NCBI GenBank assembly: GCA_037975125.1
Contig: CM075851.1
Location: 78,460,979-78,524,978, forward strand
Direction of reading: 5' to 3'
Length of the DNA stretch: 64,000 nucleotides
Source: Latrodectus hesperus
Lineage: Eukaryota > Arthropoda > Arachnida > Araneae > Theridiidae
Position 1 is the first letter of the stretch. Each line of letters opens with the position of its first letter. Made by a program: the position numbers and the translations under genes. A model generated the notes under the pieces. That model was not told the DNA's origin, made no database searches, and worked only from the letters and a program-made list of their open reading frames with translations. Positions 1 through 14,120 of this stretch are shown here, piece after piece.

Positions 1-1908
1 ACTGATATCGCTGAAGAAAGCTAAAAATCTCGTAATTTTGGTTATCTATCTAATGACGAGGTCGACACATACTCTGGCATTCTCTTCTCCAAAATTTATT
101 GACCCTAGCAAAGAAACACTACATCATATGAAAGCATGATGTTCACAGTCCATTTTAGTCTGTTGATCTTCGATGTGGTAAGGAATCGTACCCGTTACCT
201 TAAGGATACTAAAAAAGGGCACTCCCCCACCCCTCCACAGCCAATAAAATCCCTTTCGAAAAAATACACTTAAATTATTTTATTATGAGAGCAAAAAGAA
301 AGTAATCACCGGAATTTAATCGTTTTCTTATAAAATATTTTCCTCTTTCGCAATTTTTTTCCCCTGCAGGAACCATTTATCATTCAGCAAATTCCTCGTG
401 ATTTCTCAAGCTTTATTCTTCGGCAGAAAGCAAATCAAATTTAAAAGCAATAACTAAATGCCTTGACATTGTTAAATGAGGAAATAAAAGAAGAAGAAGA
501 AAGGAAAAGGAAGAATGAAATGTATTATTCCGTTTATTGCTACGACGATCAAAGCATCTTTTCTTTTTCCTCAGGTATTTTTTTAGCGCGCTCTCTTCCA
601 GTTTCACACTCGTCAATCTGAGTTCTTTTTTTTTTATACATCTGAAATGGCAACACTCAGGCTGCGGTCGTTCCTGATTCATCTTTCTACTTGCCTGACG
701 GTCAAAATGCGATTTTGATGGCCAAGCGAATCAGGAGAGAGAGGGAAAAATATATTTCACAGTCTCTTATAAAAATGATCGATCTTGTGAAATCGTGGCC
801 ATTAAGACGAGATGAAATGGAATACAAAGGTTTTCATAAAAATAAGAACGAAATAATAATTATCGCAAAACTAAAAATTGCCTGTCTTTGAAAAGTTAAT
901 GAAAGATATCAAAATAAATTCACTCACTTACACGATTTTCTTACATATGCATTTTCCCAACAATATTATCTTACTGAGAATGTAACTACATTGTTAGCTG
1001 CCGATAAATTAAAAAATTCATTAATCCTTGGATTTACATCCCTTCTTCCATACCGCTTTTTAATGGTATGAATTTACGTTTTTTTTTTTCCCTTGAATAG
1101 TATGAATTTTGGTGTTGAATACTTTGTTTAGTACCTATTACTCATTGACCCAAGAGCAAAAACTTAATGAATTTCAAAACACACTTTTTTTATATATAAA
1201 ATGAAAATGGAAATACATTTTTGGTTTGATAACTTTGAATGATTCAGGGAAGGGAAAATATTTGGATATGGTATAAGTAGAATAGTTATCAGTTAAATAA
1301 TATGCATTTAATCCCATGTCGGTTGAATCGGAGACAAAATTAGTTTAGATTTTTATAGGCATGTCATAAAATAAATGTGCAATGATATACTTTAAAAAGC
1401 ATTCTATCATCTGACACGTAAATAAATTCAAAGTAAATCCGAATTTTTCTCTCTTAATATAGCATCTATCCACAAACACATCACAAACTGCAAAGAAGCT
1501 GACACGGAAAACAACTTAAACACAGCTCATGCAACTTTTTTCATGAACAATGATAGTGATGATAGTGATAGATCTAAAAGATTGATTAAAGATTTCAATA
1601 AATTCAATTATTGATTAAACATAATTTATTTCAATAAGTATAAGATAATTTCAGTTCAAAATTCAAGCATGATAATAATAACGTAATGAATTGTACAATT
1701 ATTTTAATTAATTTGATAGTGCATTACTTTTTAGAACAAAATTAACTAAATAGAAATAAAACAATAGTTAAAATATGACTACGCATATAATCTTATTTAA
1801 TTTAAAACATCAAAATATTTTGCAATACACTGTCTAATAGGGAACTATATTCATATTTTTCAAAGGAAGAAATTTTAAAAACTTATAAGCGACAAATATA
1901 CATGGAGC
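1..1908. other. AT-rich non-coding DNA
   Basis: No supported gene. The open frames here (for example about 413-682 on the minus strand and 691-891 on the plus strand) have low-complexity Lys/Phe/Ile-rich products with no recognisable motif. At 210-250 there is a short C-rich patch with a CCAAT-like site (agccaataaa), which alone is not enough to call a promoter. Confidence 0.6.
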
Positions 1909-2047
1909 ATTCAGAATTGAAGTTAGGCTGACCATCTAACTGGGAACTTCGCACCCCAATGCCCTCGGTCATGAAAACAGTTATGGGCACTGTAGGCCTT
2001 GGCCCACATGAGCTGTCATGCCATGGAGTTTAGTTTATTCAGAATTG
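1909..2047 (+). repeat. SINE-A copy, 5'-truncated, with 11-bp target-site duplication
   Basis: This is the 3' part only of a tRNA-derived SINE (SINE-A), at 1920-2036. It is flanked by identical 11-bp repeats, attcagaattg, at 1909-1919 and 2037-2047. It carries the family core ending ccatggagtttagttta. The tRNA-like promoter part is missing, so this copy cannot be transcribed by RNA polymerase III from its own promoter. Truncation at the 5' side plus a short direct duplication is the signature of LINE-driven target-primed reverse transcription. Confidence 0.9.
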
Positions 2048-2084
2048 TGAAACATCCATTTTCTAGATTCATCGGGAAATAATA

Positions 2085-2245
2085 GTAGAACAACGTTCTT
2101 AGGAGCATAAGATTCCGAGTTTGATTCCAGCCACTGTCGAACGGAAGAGGGATGTCGTGATTATATGACTTCTGCTTAAAAGTCTATCGGAGTGCGTTCT
2201 TGGGAATTTTCCGTGTTTCCTTTCTTGTTATGCATGAACACCACT
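2085..2245 (+). repeat. possible tRNA-derived SINE relic
   Basis: A B-box-like string (gagtttgattcc, about 2117-2128) follows a region that could be a degraded A box. The downstream part (gggaattttccgtgtttcc) resembles sequence near 34330-34370, which suggests a shared, old SINE family. I found no target-site duplication. Confidence is low because the match rests on short words. Confidence 0.35.
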
Positions 2246-2511
2246 CATTATCGCTAAAAAGTTTCTATGGGAATCAATTTAAGTGTTGTATATTAAAAAA
2301 AGTGTTTTCGGCCATTATATAGGCAGTCATTACTCCATGTCAAATGTTCATGTTCGTCAAATGTTCAAAATATTGTATCAAACATATTATTCAGTAATGA
2401 CTAAAGTCAAACTAGTCATTTTTCACTCTGGAAATCATAGTCCCATGTCAATGAACTATGTTCATCAATTCATTTATTATTCGACAGTATTTCTGTAATT
2501 GTGTTTTCCAG

Positions 2512-2795
2512 GGCTCATTTCCGTTTCACGCTCCCATGACACAGGTCCGAGGTTTGATCCTCGGGCTGGGCAAGGTCGACTCAGCCTTTCATCCCTTCAG
2601 TGGGTCGATTAACTGAGTACCAAGCATGCTTGGGAACTAAACATTGGGGGTTTCGCGTTAGGCTGACCACCTAATCGGGACAAATGCTTCGCACCCCAGG
2701 GCCCTCGGTCATGAAAACAGTTATGGGCACTGTAGGCATTGGCCCAAATGGGCTGTCATGCCATGGAGTTTAGTTTAATTTTTAAGGCTCATTTC
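2512..2795 (+). repeat. SINE-A copy, nearly complete, with 10-bp target-site duplication
   Basis: The element at 2522-2785 begins inside the tRNA-like head (gtttcacgctcccatgacac). It retains a B box (ggtttgatcct, one change from the consensus GGTTCGATCC) and runs to the family end gtttagttta. Direct repeats ggctcatttc lie at 2512-2521 and 2786-2795. The A box lies upstream of the truncation point and is absent. It is very similar to the copies at 1920, 29351 and 60630. Confidence 0.9.
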
Positions 2796-3660
2796 ATCCC
2801 TTACAATCTATTGTGTATATCTTGGGAACTTTTTAGATTTTTCTCTTTCAAATTAATAATTAATTTTTCATTTGAAAGAAAACACGTGCAATTTTCAAAC
2901 TTAAAACAGTGTTGACACAACTAGATTAGTTAATACTAAATTAAAATAAAATGTACTTTTTGTTATCTTATTACAATAATGATTTTCGTAATATTGTCAT
3001 CATATATCATAATATTTTAAATAATTAAAATATAGCATAAAGGTATACAGAATACATTTTATAAAACAGATTTAACTTAGTGATTTTCAAGAAGACTTTT
3101 AAAATTCTTCCTTAAAATTATTTTACTAAACTGTTTAACAAATAATTAGTATTCTATTTGAAACTTTAACGTAAGCTTTGAACTTATTTGAGAACATAAT
3201 ATAGTCAATTCCAATGCAATTATATTTATAATTAAGAGTATGACAAGCGTCTATAATTGTCTACATAATTGTCCTGAATGTGATATATCTTACAGTGGAG
3301 TAATTCAATAATGCTTCGCGCGTAATGATCTTAAAATGGTAAATAATTACCTTGTAAGGGTTATAAAATTTATAACCATTTCAATCCTTTTGAAAAGTAA
3401 TTATATAAAAGATTTTAAAAAAATAGCTAGTCATTTATGTTTCTTAGCGATAGAATGCTAAAATTTCAGTTCTTCAATTCAGAATTAAATATTTTGATCA
3501 TTATTTTATAAATTTAAATAAGTGAATAACTTAGAAACTATTTCACTGGATGGTAAAAAAGCATAAAGTTATGCATCAAATAGAATTGAGGCTTATATTT
3601 GAGACTAAAATAAGTGCATAGGAAAATGAAAACAAATGATTTCCTCAAACTTATGAAAAT
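2796..3660. other. AT-rich non-coding DNA
   Basis: Nothing recognisable apart from AT-rich sequence. No frame of useful length and no repeat boundary seen. Confidence 0.6.
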
Positions 3661-3664
3661 AGGA

Positions 3665-3925
3665 GTATCTTAGTGGTTCTATCACCTGTTTTCATATACA
3701 CTTTCATGTATATAGAGCTTTCTTCGAGCTAGAAGCTCTCTAGTCCAATTCTAGTCAGTATTGAACAACAGGAGATGTATGCTGCCTCACTGATGTCTGC
3801 ATGAGTATTATTCGGGGGTGGACGGATGGGATTTTCCTGCTTTTCTTCTTTGCGACTCGTGAATGCCGCCCACACCTTACCTTCCGGAGGGTATTTTGCA
3901 TGGTATAAAATCTTCTCAGAACCCA
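3665..3925 (+). repeat. possible old SINE-like or regulatory fragment
   Basis: This stretch has an A-box-like word (tagtggttcta, about 3671-3681) and a GC-richer tail (about 3810-3900) that shares short words with 55490-55560 (tttcttc..tg..tcgtgaat). Two overlapping minus-strand open frames cover it but show no protein motif. I regard it as a decayed repeat; no target-site duplication was found. Confidence 0.25.
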
Positions 3926-4286
3926 ATGTGCTCTGGGCGTAATATAAAGCTTTATGAAAGTGCCATTGTAAAGCTTTTCACTATGCACAACCAAAAATTG
4001 TATCGAATAAGATTTCTTAAATAAAATATTAACTGAGTAAGTGACTCGGTAGGTGTCACCGTCGCTCATAACAAAACGTTATAGGGTTATAACATGATCA
4101 AGCAAAAGATCACCATCCTTTAGGATAGAACTTCTCTCCTCTGGAGAAATATAAAGATTCGAGGCGAAGTATCAGGTGTCGATGTCCTTACCTAGTCGTG
4201 GTTCTGAATTACAAGACTATTATATTTTTGGGTGCGATTTAGGATACAACCAAATATATCTCAAAGAGCTTGTATTGTAGCTTTAG

Positions 4287-4818
4287 ATCGTCATAAGAGT
4301 CAGTACCATAGTCTTCCAATGGGTGCCATCTCATGTTAATGTGTATGGGAACGAAGTTGCGGATCAATTAGCCAAGGATGGAAGCCTAAAGAATATCATC
4401 ATTATTGACTGCTTGTCGTCCTCAGAGCTGACCTCTAGTGTTAGGATGGTTATCAATGCTACTTTTGGGATACCATTCCTACCCACGAATGGTACACATG
4501 CAAACATCCTGGTTCCGCACTAGTGGGTAAACACAAGAGATGCAGCCAAACGGCTTTGAAAAGACTGCGAAGTGGCCACCTGTTTGCTCAGAGACACATC
4601 TCTGGTACCAAGGTCTATCCTCTCTGTCCCAAATGTCGAGTGGTTCAGACCTCCCCATCTCATATTTTTCAATGCATTGGGTGTGAGAGAGGGGACATGG
4701 AGTTGAGACCGGAGGTGGTGCTTGAGAGACTGACAATTTTTGGATTCATGGGGCTGGTGTGATGGTACTGTCACGCCAGTCGGGGATAAGCAACAACACA
4801 ACAACAAATCGTCATAAG
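4287..4818 (+). mobile_element. LINE family 2, 5'-truncated 3' end, with 11-bp target-site duplication
   Basis: A 510-bp insertion (4298-4807) between copies of atcgtcataag at 4287-4297 and 4808-4818. It encodes the end of a non-LTR retrotransposon polyprotein: the RNase H C-terminal signature WVPSHVNVYGNEVADQLA (about 4320-4375), a linker, then a zinc-knuckle-like tail with CPKC and HIFQCIGC (about 4628-4686). The coding frame shifts near 4480-4520, so it is a pseudogene fragment. The 3' end is an ACAACA-type repeat rather than poly(A). The same family recurs on the minus strand at 63341-64000. Enzymatically it would have degraded the RNA strand of the cDNA hybrid, but the reverse transcriptase and endonuclease are missing. 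Confidence 0.9.
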
Positions 4819-5250
4819 TATAGGATTAGATGAATAAAAAATAATTGAAGCAAAAGGAAGAAATAAAGGCTTTGAAATAATAAAATAAAAACAGAAATTT
4901 GTATTTAAAGAAGGATTTTAATGAATACTATTATGTATATAAAACTCAGTTAAGTAGAGAAATTACTATGAAGTGTTAATGAATATAAGGTAATATCAGT
5001 TTGATCAAATGCATCGTTAATAGTCTAATTTGTAGCTTTAGATCATCACGAATGAAAATATTTAATTAATAAAAAATAATTGAAGTTAATGAAGAAAAGG
5101 CTATTGAAAATAAACTATGAAAATAAAAATATGTGATTAAAATCAAATAAATGTTTATACAATTAAATACATAAAACTCAAGTTAAGTAAATGAATAAAG
5201 TAGATATGAATATAGAGTAAAATCAGTTTGATATAAATTTTTATCTGTAT
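4819..5250. other. AT-rich non-coding DNA
   Basis: Two loosely similar stretches occur near 4822-4990 and 5045-5215, sharing words such as gaataaaaaataattgaag and aaactcagttaagta. They suggest an old duplication of about 220 bp. No gene seen. Confidence 0.45.
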
Positions 5251-5491
5251 TTTTAAATTTTCCCAAGATGGGAATGGTCGTTTTAGTCTTTCATCTCGTC
5301 AGTGGATTGATAAAACTAAGTACCAAGCATGCTTGGGAACTAAACATTGAGGGGTTTCGCGTAAGACTGACCACCTATTAGGGACTTATGTTCGCCTCTC
5401 AGGGTCCTGGAACAAGAAAACAATTATGGGCACTGCAAACCTTTGCCCCATGAAGGTTGTCATGCCACTGAGGTCAATTTATTTTAAATTT
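5251..5491 (+). repeat. SINE-A copy, diverged
   Basis: An older copy of SINE-A (about 5261-5481) retains the words accaagcatgcttgggaact and actgaccacctat but has many substitutions and an altered end. A putative 10-bp duplication ttttaaattt (5251-5260 and 5482-5491) flanks it. Because that word is simple AT sequence, the duplication is weaker evidence than at the other copies. Confidence 0.75.
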
Positions 5492-7295
5492 ATCTTCCTA
5501 AAAAGTAGAATGTTTCTCTTATAGTATTTAAGCAATCGCTTACTTTTAATTAGCAACATGATTAATCAGAAAAATGGATACTTGTTCTACAGTTTCATAA
5601 AAGCCTAAATATGATCCAATAAGAAAGAATAAAAAATAAAATATTTTAAGGGAATTTTCTATGTCAGTATACTTGATAATTAAGTGATAATATACTTTTT
5701 GTAACTTTTTTATTGAAAATTTTAACAAAAAACATTTTTTTATAAATAGTAAAACAATTATTTTTACTCAAGTTTTATTTGCGAAACAGACATTATTCTG
5801 TTGTTACATTAGTAATCGAAAATACAACATATCAATAGAGGGCGCTGAAAAACCTTTAACTTTTTTTGAGGACTGAGCATGCGCATATGTAACCAGTGAA
5901 AATTGCACACACACACACAACTGCTCAATAAAAAAATATTGAGTTCAAGATTATTTAACAAATTACTTACAAACTAAATCCCAATCCAATTGATTTAGGA
6001 CTACTAAAATAATAGGATGCCTTACTCTAAAGAAAACCTTCTATTTTTGCTGATTGTTAGCTAGAAAAACCTGGATATAAAATCTAGTTATTTCCTGTTT
6101 AGATGTATAAAAAAAAATAAAAGTTTAATCCTTTTACTGGGAAAAATAATGGGAAAGCATTTGAAATACCAATCAAATAAGGTATAAGAGAAACTGAATC
6201 AGGTTTTATGAACCTCCTCTTAGCTGGAATGAAGAATATGACTGTATCTACGTTTGCGGGATATTCATTCTTTTTTATTGCTCTCCGATTGGCTTACCTG
6301 TAAACAGAGTGAGTGTTTTATTGGATGGGAAAACACAAACGTTGACGAATATTCCTCTAAATAGGTCACCGAATGGAAATTTAAGTAGGAACATGCGGTA
6401 TGCCTTTTATGGATATTTTTTTGATGGAGTATTCTGAATTTTTGTTAGCATGAAAATACTTTCTGCTTCAAATTTACAATGAATTTTTCAAAATGATTTG
6501 TTTTATGTCTTGTTACTTAAAGGAAGTTAAGAATATGTTTTGTATGGTTGAAAAGTTTCAATAAGTTTGAAGTAAAATATTTTTATATATAAAATTGTTC
6601 CCATTGCAAAATGATTTAGATATAAATAACTTTTGGCCTAATGGAGTTGATGGACCATGAGCAACTATGAACATTGTTAACATTAAAAAATGTTTTTTTT
6701 TTCCAATATACATTGAATAAAAATGCATAAAATTTTTGGACAAATTTAAGTAAAAATACATTATTTGAATTCTTTTATGTATTAAACTTTAAATATAAGC
6801 AGATTTATAAGTTGTTATTACATTACATATTGAATAAAATAAATACTGACAGTAAGCTAAAAAAAAATCAATGAAATAATATTTATGAATATAAAAATTA
6901 CCTAAGCGATCTAATAAATAAATATTGCATAGGATTAAATAAATTATTATACTTTGAACAAAATTAATTTTTTGAATCAATTTTGTACAAAACTGTATTA
7001 TTTATTTAAACAGATACATATAGTGCATAGATGGATTAATTTTTCTTTAATAATGCTCACTTTTGGAATTTAGATGGCAGCAAATTGTTTACAAACGCTC
7101 CCATCTTTCACTGTTGCTTTTTTTGATGCGACTGCAAGGAGATATGCTTACTGTAATGATATCCTGAATTCTATAGCATTAATATTTATGTTGTATAAAA
7201 TTGCATTTTTATGCTGTTTGTATAAAACTGCATTTATACTGCATTGCAATTGCATTGTTGCAAACTATACTCATAATTTAGCTTTTAATTTTATG
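5492..7295. other. AT-rich non-coding DNA
   Basis: No supported gene. There is a short CA repeat at about 5909-5922. The small open frames are Ile/Phe/Tyr/Leu-rich, typical of AT-rich background. Confidence 0.6.
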
Positions 7296-8066
7296 TACAG
7301 TGTGATTTTTTTTTTAGTGACCTGTGTAGCGCGATCTAATAGTCGAAATAACACCAAATTTGGTATTTAGACTAATCAAGACATGGGAAAAAGGATTCAG
7401 TAAAATTAATTTAGTTCCAAAAGTCGCCTCTAAGACATTTTGTGGCGCTGCTGTAGATTACAATAAGGAGAATTAGCATAAAACACAATTATCAACGAAA
7501 AATGCAAATGCCTGAGCAGTGACAGTGCCTGTAATAGGGGCTATAAAAGCAAGTAATGGACAGCTCCGACAAATAATCTCAGCTGAAGTAAACGAGCTCC
7601 AGTGGCCATGCCTCTCACGTTACCGGAACGTGCGTTTATGTTGGTGGACCATCAAATTTGTTTATTCGAAAGGACAACATAAAAAACACAGTGAGGAATA
7701 TTCTTCGTGATATGTTACGTACAGCTGTGGAGAACGTTGTGCACAGAATGCACGGTGTTATTTCTGAAAACGGTGCTCACATTGAATGTGGTCCAATTCC
7801 TCACCGAAGAAGTTAATGTAAGTAAATAAGCATTAACAATTTAACTGTACGATTGTATGTGTTAGCATTTTTCTTTTCTTACATTTTATACATTGTAAAA
7901 CGCCACAGAATACCCTAGCGGCGATTTTTGAAACTAAAATATTTTTTACGGAATCCTTTTTCCCGTGTCTTGATTAGTCTAAATTCCAAGTTTGGTGCCA
8001 TTTCGACTTTTAGATCGCGCTACAGGGCGCTCCAAACACTGTCACTTTAAAAAAGAAAACCCTGTA
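7296..8066. mobile_element. Tc1/mariner-type deletion derivative with long terminal inverted repeats
   Basis: A 767-bp element (7298-8064) flanked by TA dinucleotides (7296-7297 and 8065-8066). Its arms, about 7298-7464 and 7901-8064, are inverted copies of each other with indels; both contain the words tagcgcgatcta, tttagactaatcaagaca and gggaaaaaggatt. Between them is a decayed coding segment on the plus strand whose end reads RMHGVISENGAHIE (about 7748-7790), like the C-terminus of some mariner-superfamily transposases. The catalytic domain is absent. It looks like a non-autonomous MITE derived from an autonomous element by internal deletion. Confidence 0.75.
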
Positions 8067-9629
8067 TGTACAGGAATATTATATATTTGCTGCTCATTCT
8101 GCCTGTTAAAAAAATCTTCATTTAAAAATAAATTTAATATCACAAAGCTTCTATAGGCAAGGAACATTCGAAATCTTAGGGACACTTTTCCTTAGACAGT
8201 GAGACGCATTTCAGTATCGAAAAAATGAAATACGGTAAACACACAGGTACCCTTTCTTGCAAAAGTGCATGCAGAAAGCAAAATTCAACTGTAATACCCC
8301 AACAGCAGCTGGAATAAAGTCAGGAAAATTTCATTCCGAATAAAACGGCTATTCTCTCTAATAACTCTTTGAGAAAATGTTTTATTGAACATCTTAAAGA
8401 AAGGGTATAATCAATTTGGAAAAGGTTTCCATAAAATTATTTATAAAGGAAATTTCTTTAAAAAAAAAGTTCTGGACTCAAAATGTGTCCCTATATCCTC
8501 TTAATTTTGCCTTTTTTATACAATGTTAAATAACATTGATTTGTGTATTAAATATCAGTCGATGAGAGAAAACGGCCTTTGAATATCGTAGAATCCCATT
8601 TTAGAAGACAATTTTGGACCATTTTGAAATGAAGAAATTTTATTATTTTTTTATATTTGTGTCATCTAAGCAGCAACCAATGAAAAACACTGAAATGAGT
8701 ATATACATCGTTAGTTGTTCAACAATGCAGTGCCAACGGTTGGTGGACATTGTCATTGCCAAAGGCAATACTTTTTGGCATTTATAGCGTATTCCAGGAA
8801 AAAAATTTTATGCATAATGGTCCTATATTTCTGTGTACAAAGGATAAAACCCGGAAAATTATTGAACACAATGCTTGAAAAAAGTGTATGCAAAAAATCA
8901 TAATACCTTATACTTCCGGTGAGATGGAGAAGTTTGGAAACGAGAGTACCGGTCTGGGTATCGATTTCGACACTTAATCCAGCTTCAAAATCAGGAAACT
9001 GTGCTTAGAAGCTTAGGTAGACACAATAACGCATAAAAATAAACACAAATGATAAAATTAACAAATATATTTTTCAAAAGAATTGCGATAATGTGATGGG
9101 AAAATTATTGAATTTGTCCTTACTGTCTCCCAAATTTCGCGAGTCCTATACTTATCACCGAAAACTATAATACAGAGAGAAACTTTCATTTGGTCTAATA
9201 CCTTACCACTATGTGAAGCAGAAGTTAGTAGAATAATCGCTTCTACTTTTTTACAATTTCGCAAACTTTCAGTCACGGTGGTTCAATGTAGGTAGTATGA
9301 CTTGAATGTGATTCAACATTATGAGTTGAATTGCTGTTTTCAATAATAAATGAAATAAAGCAGGAAAAATTAGGCAAACTCAAAACTAGGTACTCCAATT
9401 AGAAAAATTGGGAATATTGTATTGGAAATATCCGATTTAAAATCCTATATTTTCCCCTTGAAATTAAAATGTTTGATCAATTAATGCTAAAAATAATCCT
9501 ATATTAATTACTTCCCAGTTGTTAGTGAAGAATGGTCAATAGTTAGCATGTATGAGCACTTTTTTTAAATGAACCAATCATATGTAATATCAAATAACAA
9601 ATGATAACTATGAATAATATATATTATTT
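8067..9629. other. AT-rich non-coding DNA
   Basis: Nothing recognisable. Open frames at 8715-8903 (+) and 9058-9276 (-) have no motif and no supporting signals. Confidence 0.55.
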
Positions 9630-10479
9630 ATAACAATTGTATTCTTCTTCTTCTTAGCTGGCGTTACAGCCCTATGCAGGCCTTAGCCTCCAATACAACC
9701 TCCTTCCACTTTTCCCGCTTCAAAGCCAAATCTTTCCAATTCTTTACCTTCATGGTCTCCAGGTCCTTTTCCACATTATCAATCCATGTTTCTCTGGGTC
9801 TCCCCTTCTTCTTCTTAACTGGTGTTACAGCCCTATGCAGGCCTTAGCCTCCAATACAACCTCCTTCCACTTTTCCTGCTTCAGAGCCAAATCTTTCCAA
9901 TTCTTTATCTTCATGGTCTCCAGGTCCTTTTCCACATTGTCAATCCATGTTTCTCTGGGTCTCCCCTTCTTCTTCTTAACTGGTATTACAGCCCTATGCA
10001 GGCCTTAGCCTCCAATACAACCTCCTTCCACTTTTGCCGCTTCAGAGCCAAATCTTTCCAATTCTTTACCTTCATGGTCTCCAGGTCCTTTTCCACATTG
10101 TCAATCCATGTTTCTCTGGGTCTCCCCTTCTTCTTCTTAACTGGTGTTACAGCCCTATGCAGGCCTTAGCCTCCAATACAACCTCCTTCCACTTTTCCCG
10201 CTTCAGAGCCAAATTTTTCCAATTCTTTATCTTCATGGTCTCCAGGTCCTTTTCCACATTGTCAATCCATGTTTCTCTGGGTCTCCCCTTCTTCTTCTTA
10301 ACTGGCGTTACAGCCCTATGCAGGCCTTAGCCTCCAATACAACCTCCTTCCACTTTTCCCGCTTCAGAGCCAAATCTTTCCAATTCTTTACCTTCATGGT
10401 CTCCAGGTCCTTTTCCACATTGTCAATCCATGTTTCTCTGGGTCTCCCCTTCTTCTTGCTATGGAATAACAATTGTATT
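9630..10479 (-). mobile_element. Five head-to-tail copies of a 161-bp LINE 3'-end module inside one 14-bp target-site duplication
   Basis: The word acagccctatgcagg recurs at 9666, 9827, 9988, 10149 and 10310, an exact 161-bp period. On the minus strand each unit encodes the same C-terminal peptide, including GRPRETWIDNVEKDLETM, then a stop, then an AAG-repeat tail. This is the type of C-terminus found on several arthropod non-LTR retrotransposon reverse transcriptases. The whole block (about 9644-10465) lies between identical 14-bp repeats, ataacaattgtatt, at 9630-9643 and 10466-10479. Units differ by only a few bases. Since 161 is not a multiple of three, the units do not form one continuous frame. 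The plus-strand open frames over this block are shadows. Confidence 0.88.
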
Positions 10480-13066
<2,587 letters not shown>

Positions 13067-13657
13067 GTAATCTTGGTACTTTTCCGTTTCGCCGGCGCAG
13101 GTGATAAAAGTTGCCAAAAATGATACAACCGGCGGTAGAGGGAATATCTCCGCTGGTAACCTTCTACTGCTACGTTTCCAAAACATGTGACAGCCTTTTA
13201 CTGTCAACGACTTTATTTCGACTCTTTTTTTTCCATCTCATAATTTTATGCTATGTTGCTATATATACAAATTTAATAATTTCATGAAATCTCTCTAGAA
13301 AAAATCGGATTTTAAAAATATATCTTAAAAAATAATAATTGTAACAAATTCACATAAAAAAATACGTAAAAAAAATAATAAGATTTTAAAATATGCATCA
13401 CCCGATAAATTGTAATCTAATATAATAAGTAAATAAATTGAGGCTCTATCACCCATCATTCCACGCATAGCGTGAACACGAGAACAACAATTAAATAAAT
13501 AAATTTAAAAAATTTTATGTAAAACAATATTATTTAAAAATTTTTATGTACACCATTTAAAAATTTTTATGTGTATACTGTGTGTTGTCGCCAATTGGCG
13601 ACTTAATTTTCGCTTGGCGAGATTTGCGCAGGTGAAACGGAAAAGTACCGTAATCTT
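13067..13657. mobile_element. MITE, 575 bp, with 8-bp target-site duplication
   Basis: The element (13075-13649) starts ggtacttttccgtttcgcc and ends with the near-perfect inverse ggtgaaacggaaaagtacc, giving inverted repeats of about 25 bp (about 23 of 25 match). Both ends abut the 8-bp word gtaatctt (13067-13074 and 13650-13657). A perfect 16-bp palindrome, gtcgccaattggcgac, sits at 13587-13602. There is no coding content. An 8-bp duplication is typical of hAT, P or Merlin superfamilies; the end sequence does not match the usual hAT CAG start, so the superfamily is left open. Confidence 0.85.
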
Positions 13658-13740
13658 TTATAACTATTGTATTGTTAATAAATTCATAACAATCCAATAT
13701 GATAAAAAAACGATAATAGCTTTATTTATTATTAATAATA

Positions 13741-13745
<5 letters not shown>

Positions 13746-13830
<85 letters not shown>

Positions 13831-13831
13831 T
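13746..13831. repeat. (TA)n microsatellite
   Basis: About 86 bp of TA repeat with one G interruption. A LINE family-1 tail has inserted at its right side, and a short TA run resumes beyond the LINE at about 14074. Confidence 0.95.
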
Positions 13832-14073
13832 AAACGGCCAAGCATATCATTTACAAATGCGAGGTTCTTGCCCTCCCTAGATTAACTTCTTTAGGCATCA
13901 TCCATACTAGAGAGTTACACCTAGACTCCATGAAAGGGTTATCGTACTTTATTAATAAAGTGGGTGACCCGAGCAACTGGAACTAAGAAACATTGGGTTT
14001 GGAGTTAATAGTACGAAATGCTGATAAAAGCAGAGGTGCCCAATGACATACAAACCCAAATCTAAGAAGAAGG
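13832..14073 (+). mobile_element. LINE family 1, copy a: short 3' end
   Basis: It begins aaacggccaagcatatcatt (end of the zinc-knuckle coding region) and continues through the family 3' UTR, with the conserved ttattaataaagtgggtgac, to the AAG-type tail near 14065-14073. It lies inside a TA microsatellite, which acts as both flanks, so a target-site duplication cannot be read. Only about 242 bp of the LINE is present. Confidence 0.88.
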
Positions 14074-14120
14074 ATATATATATATATAGTAATAAATTAT
14101 GATAAAATGCTTGAAACATA

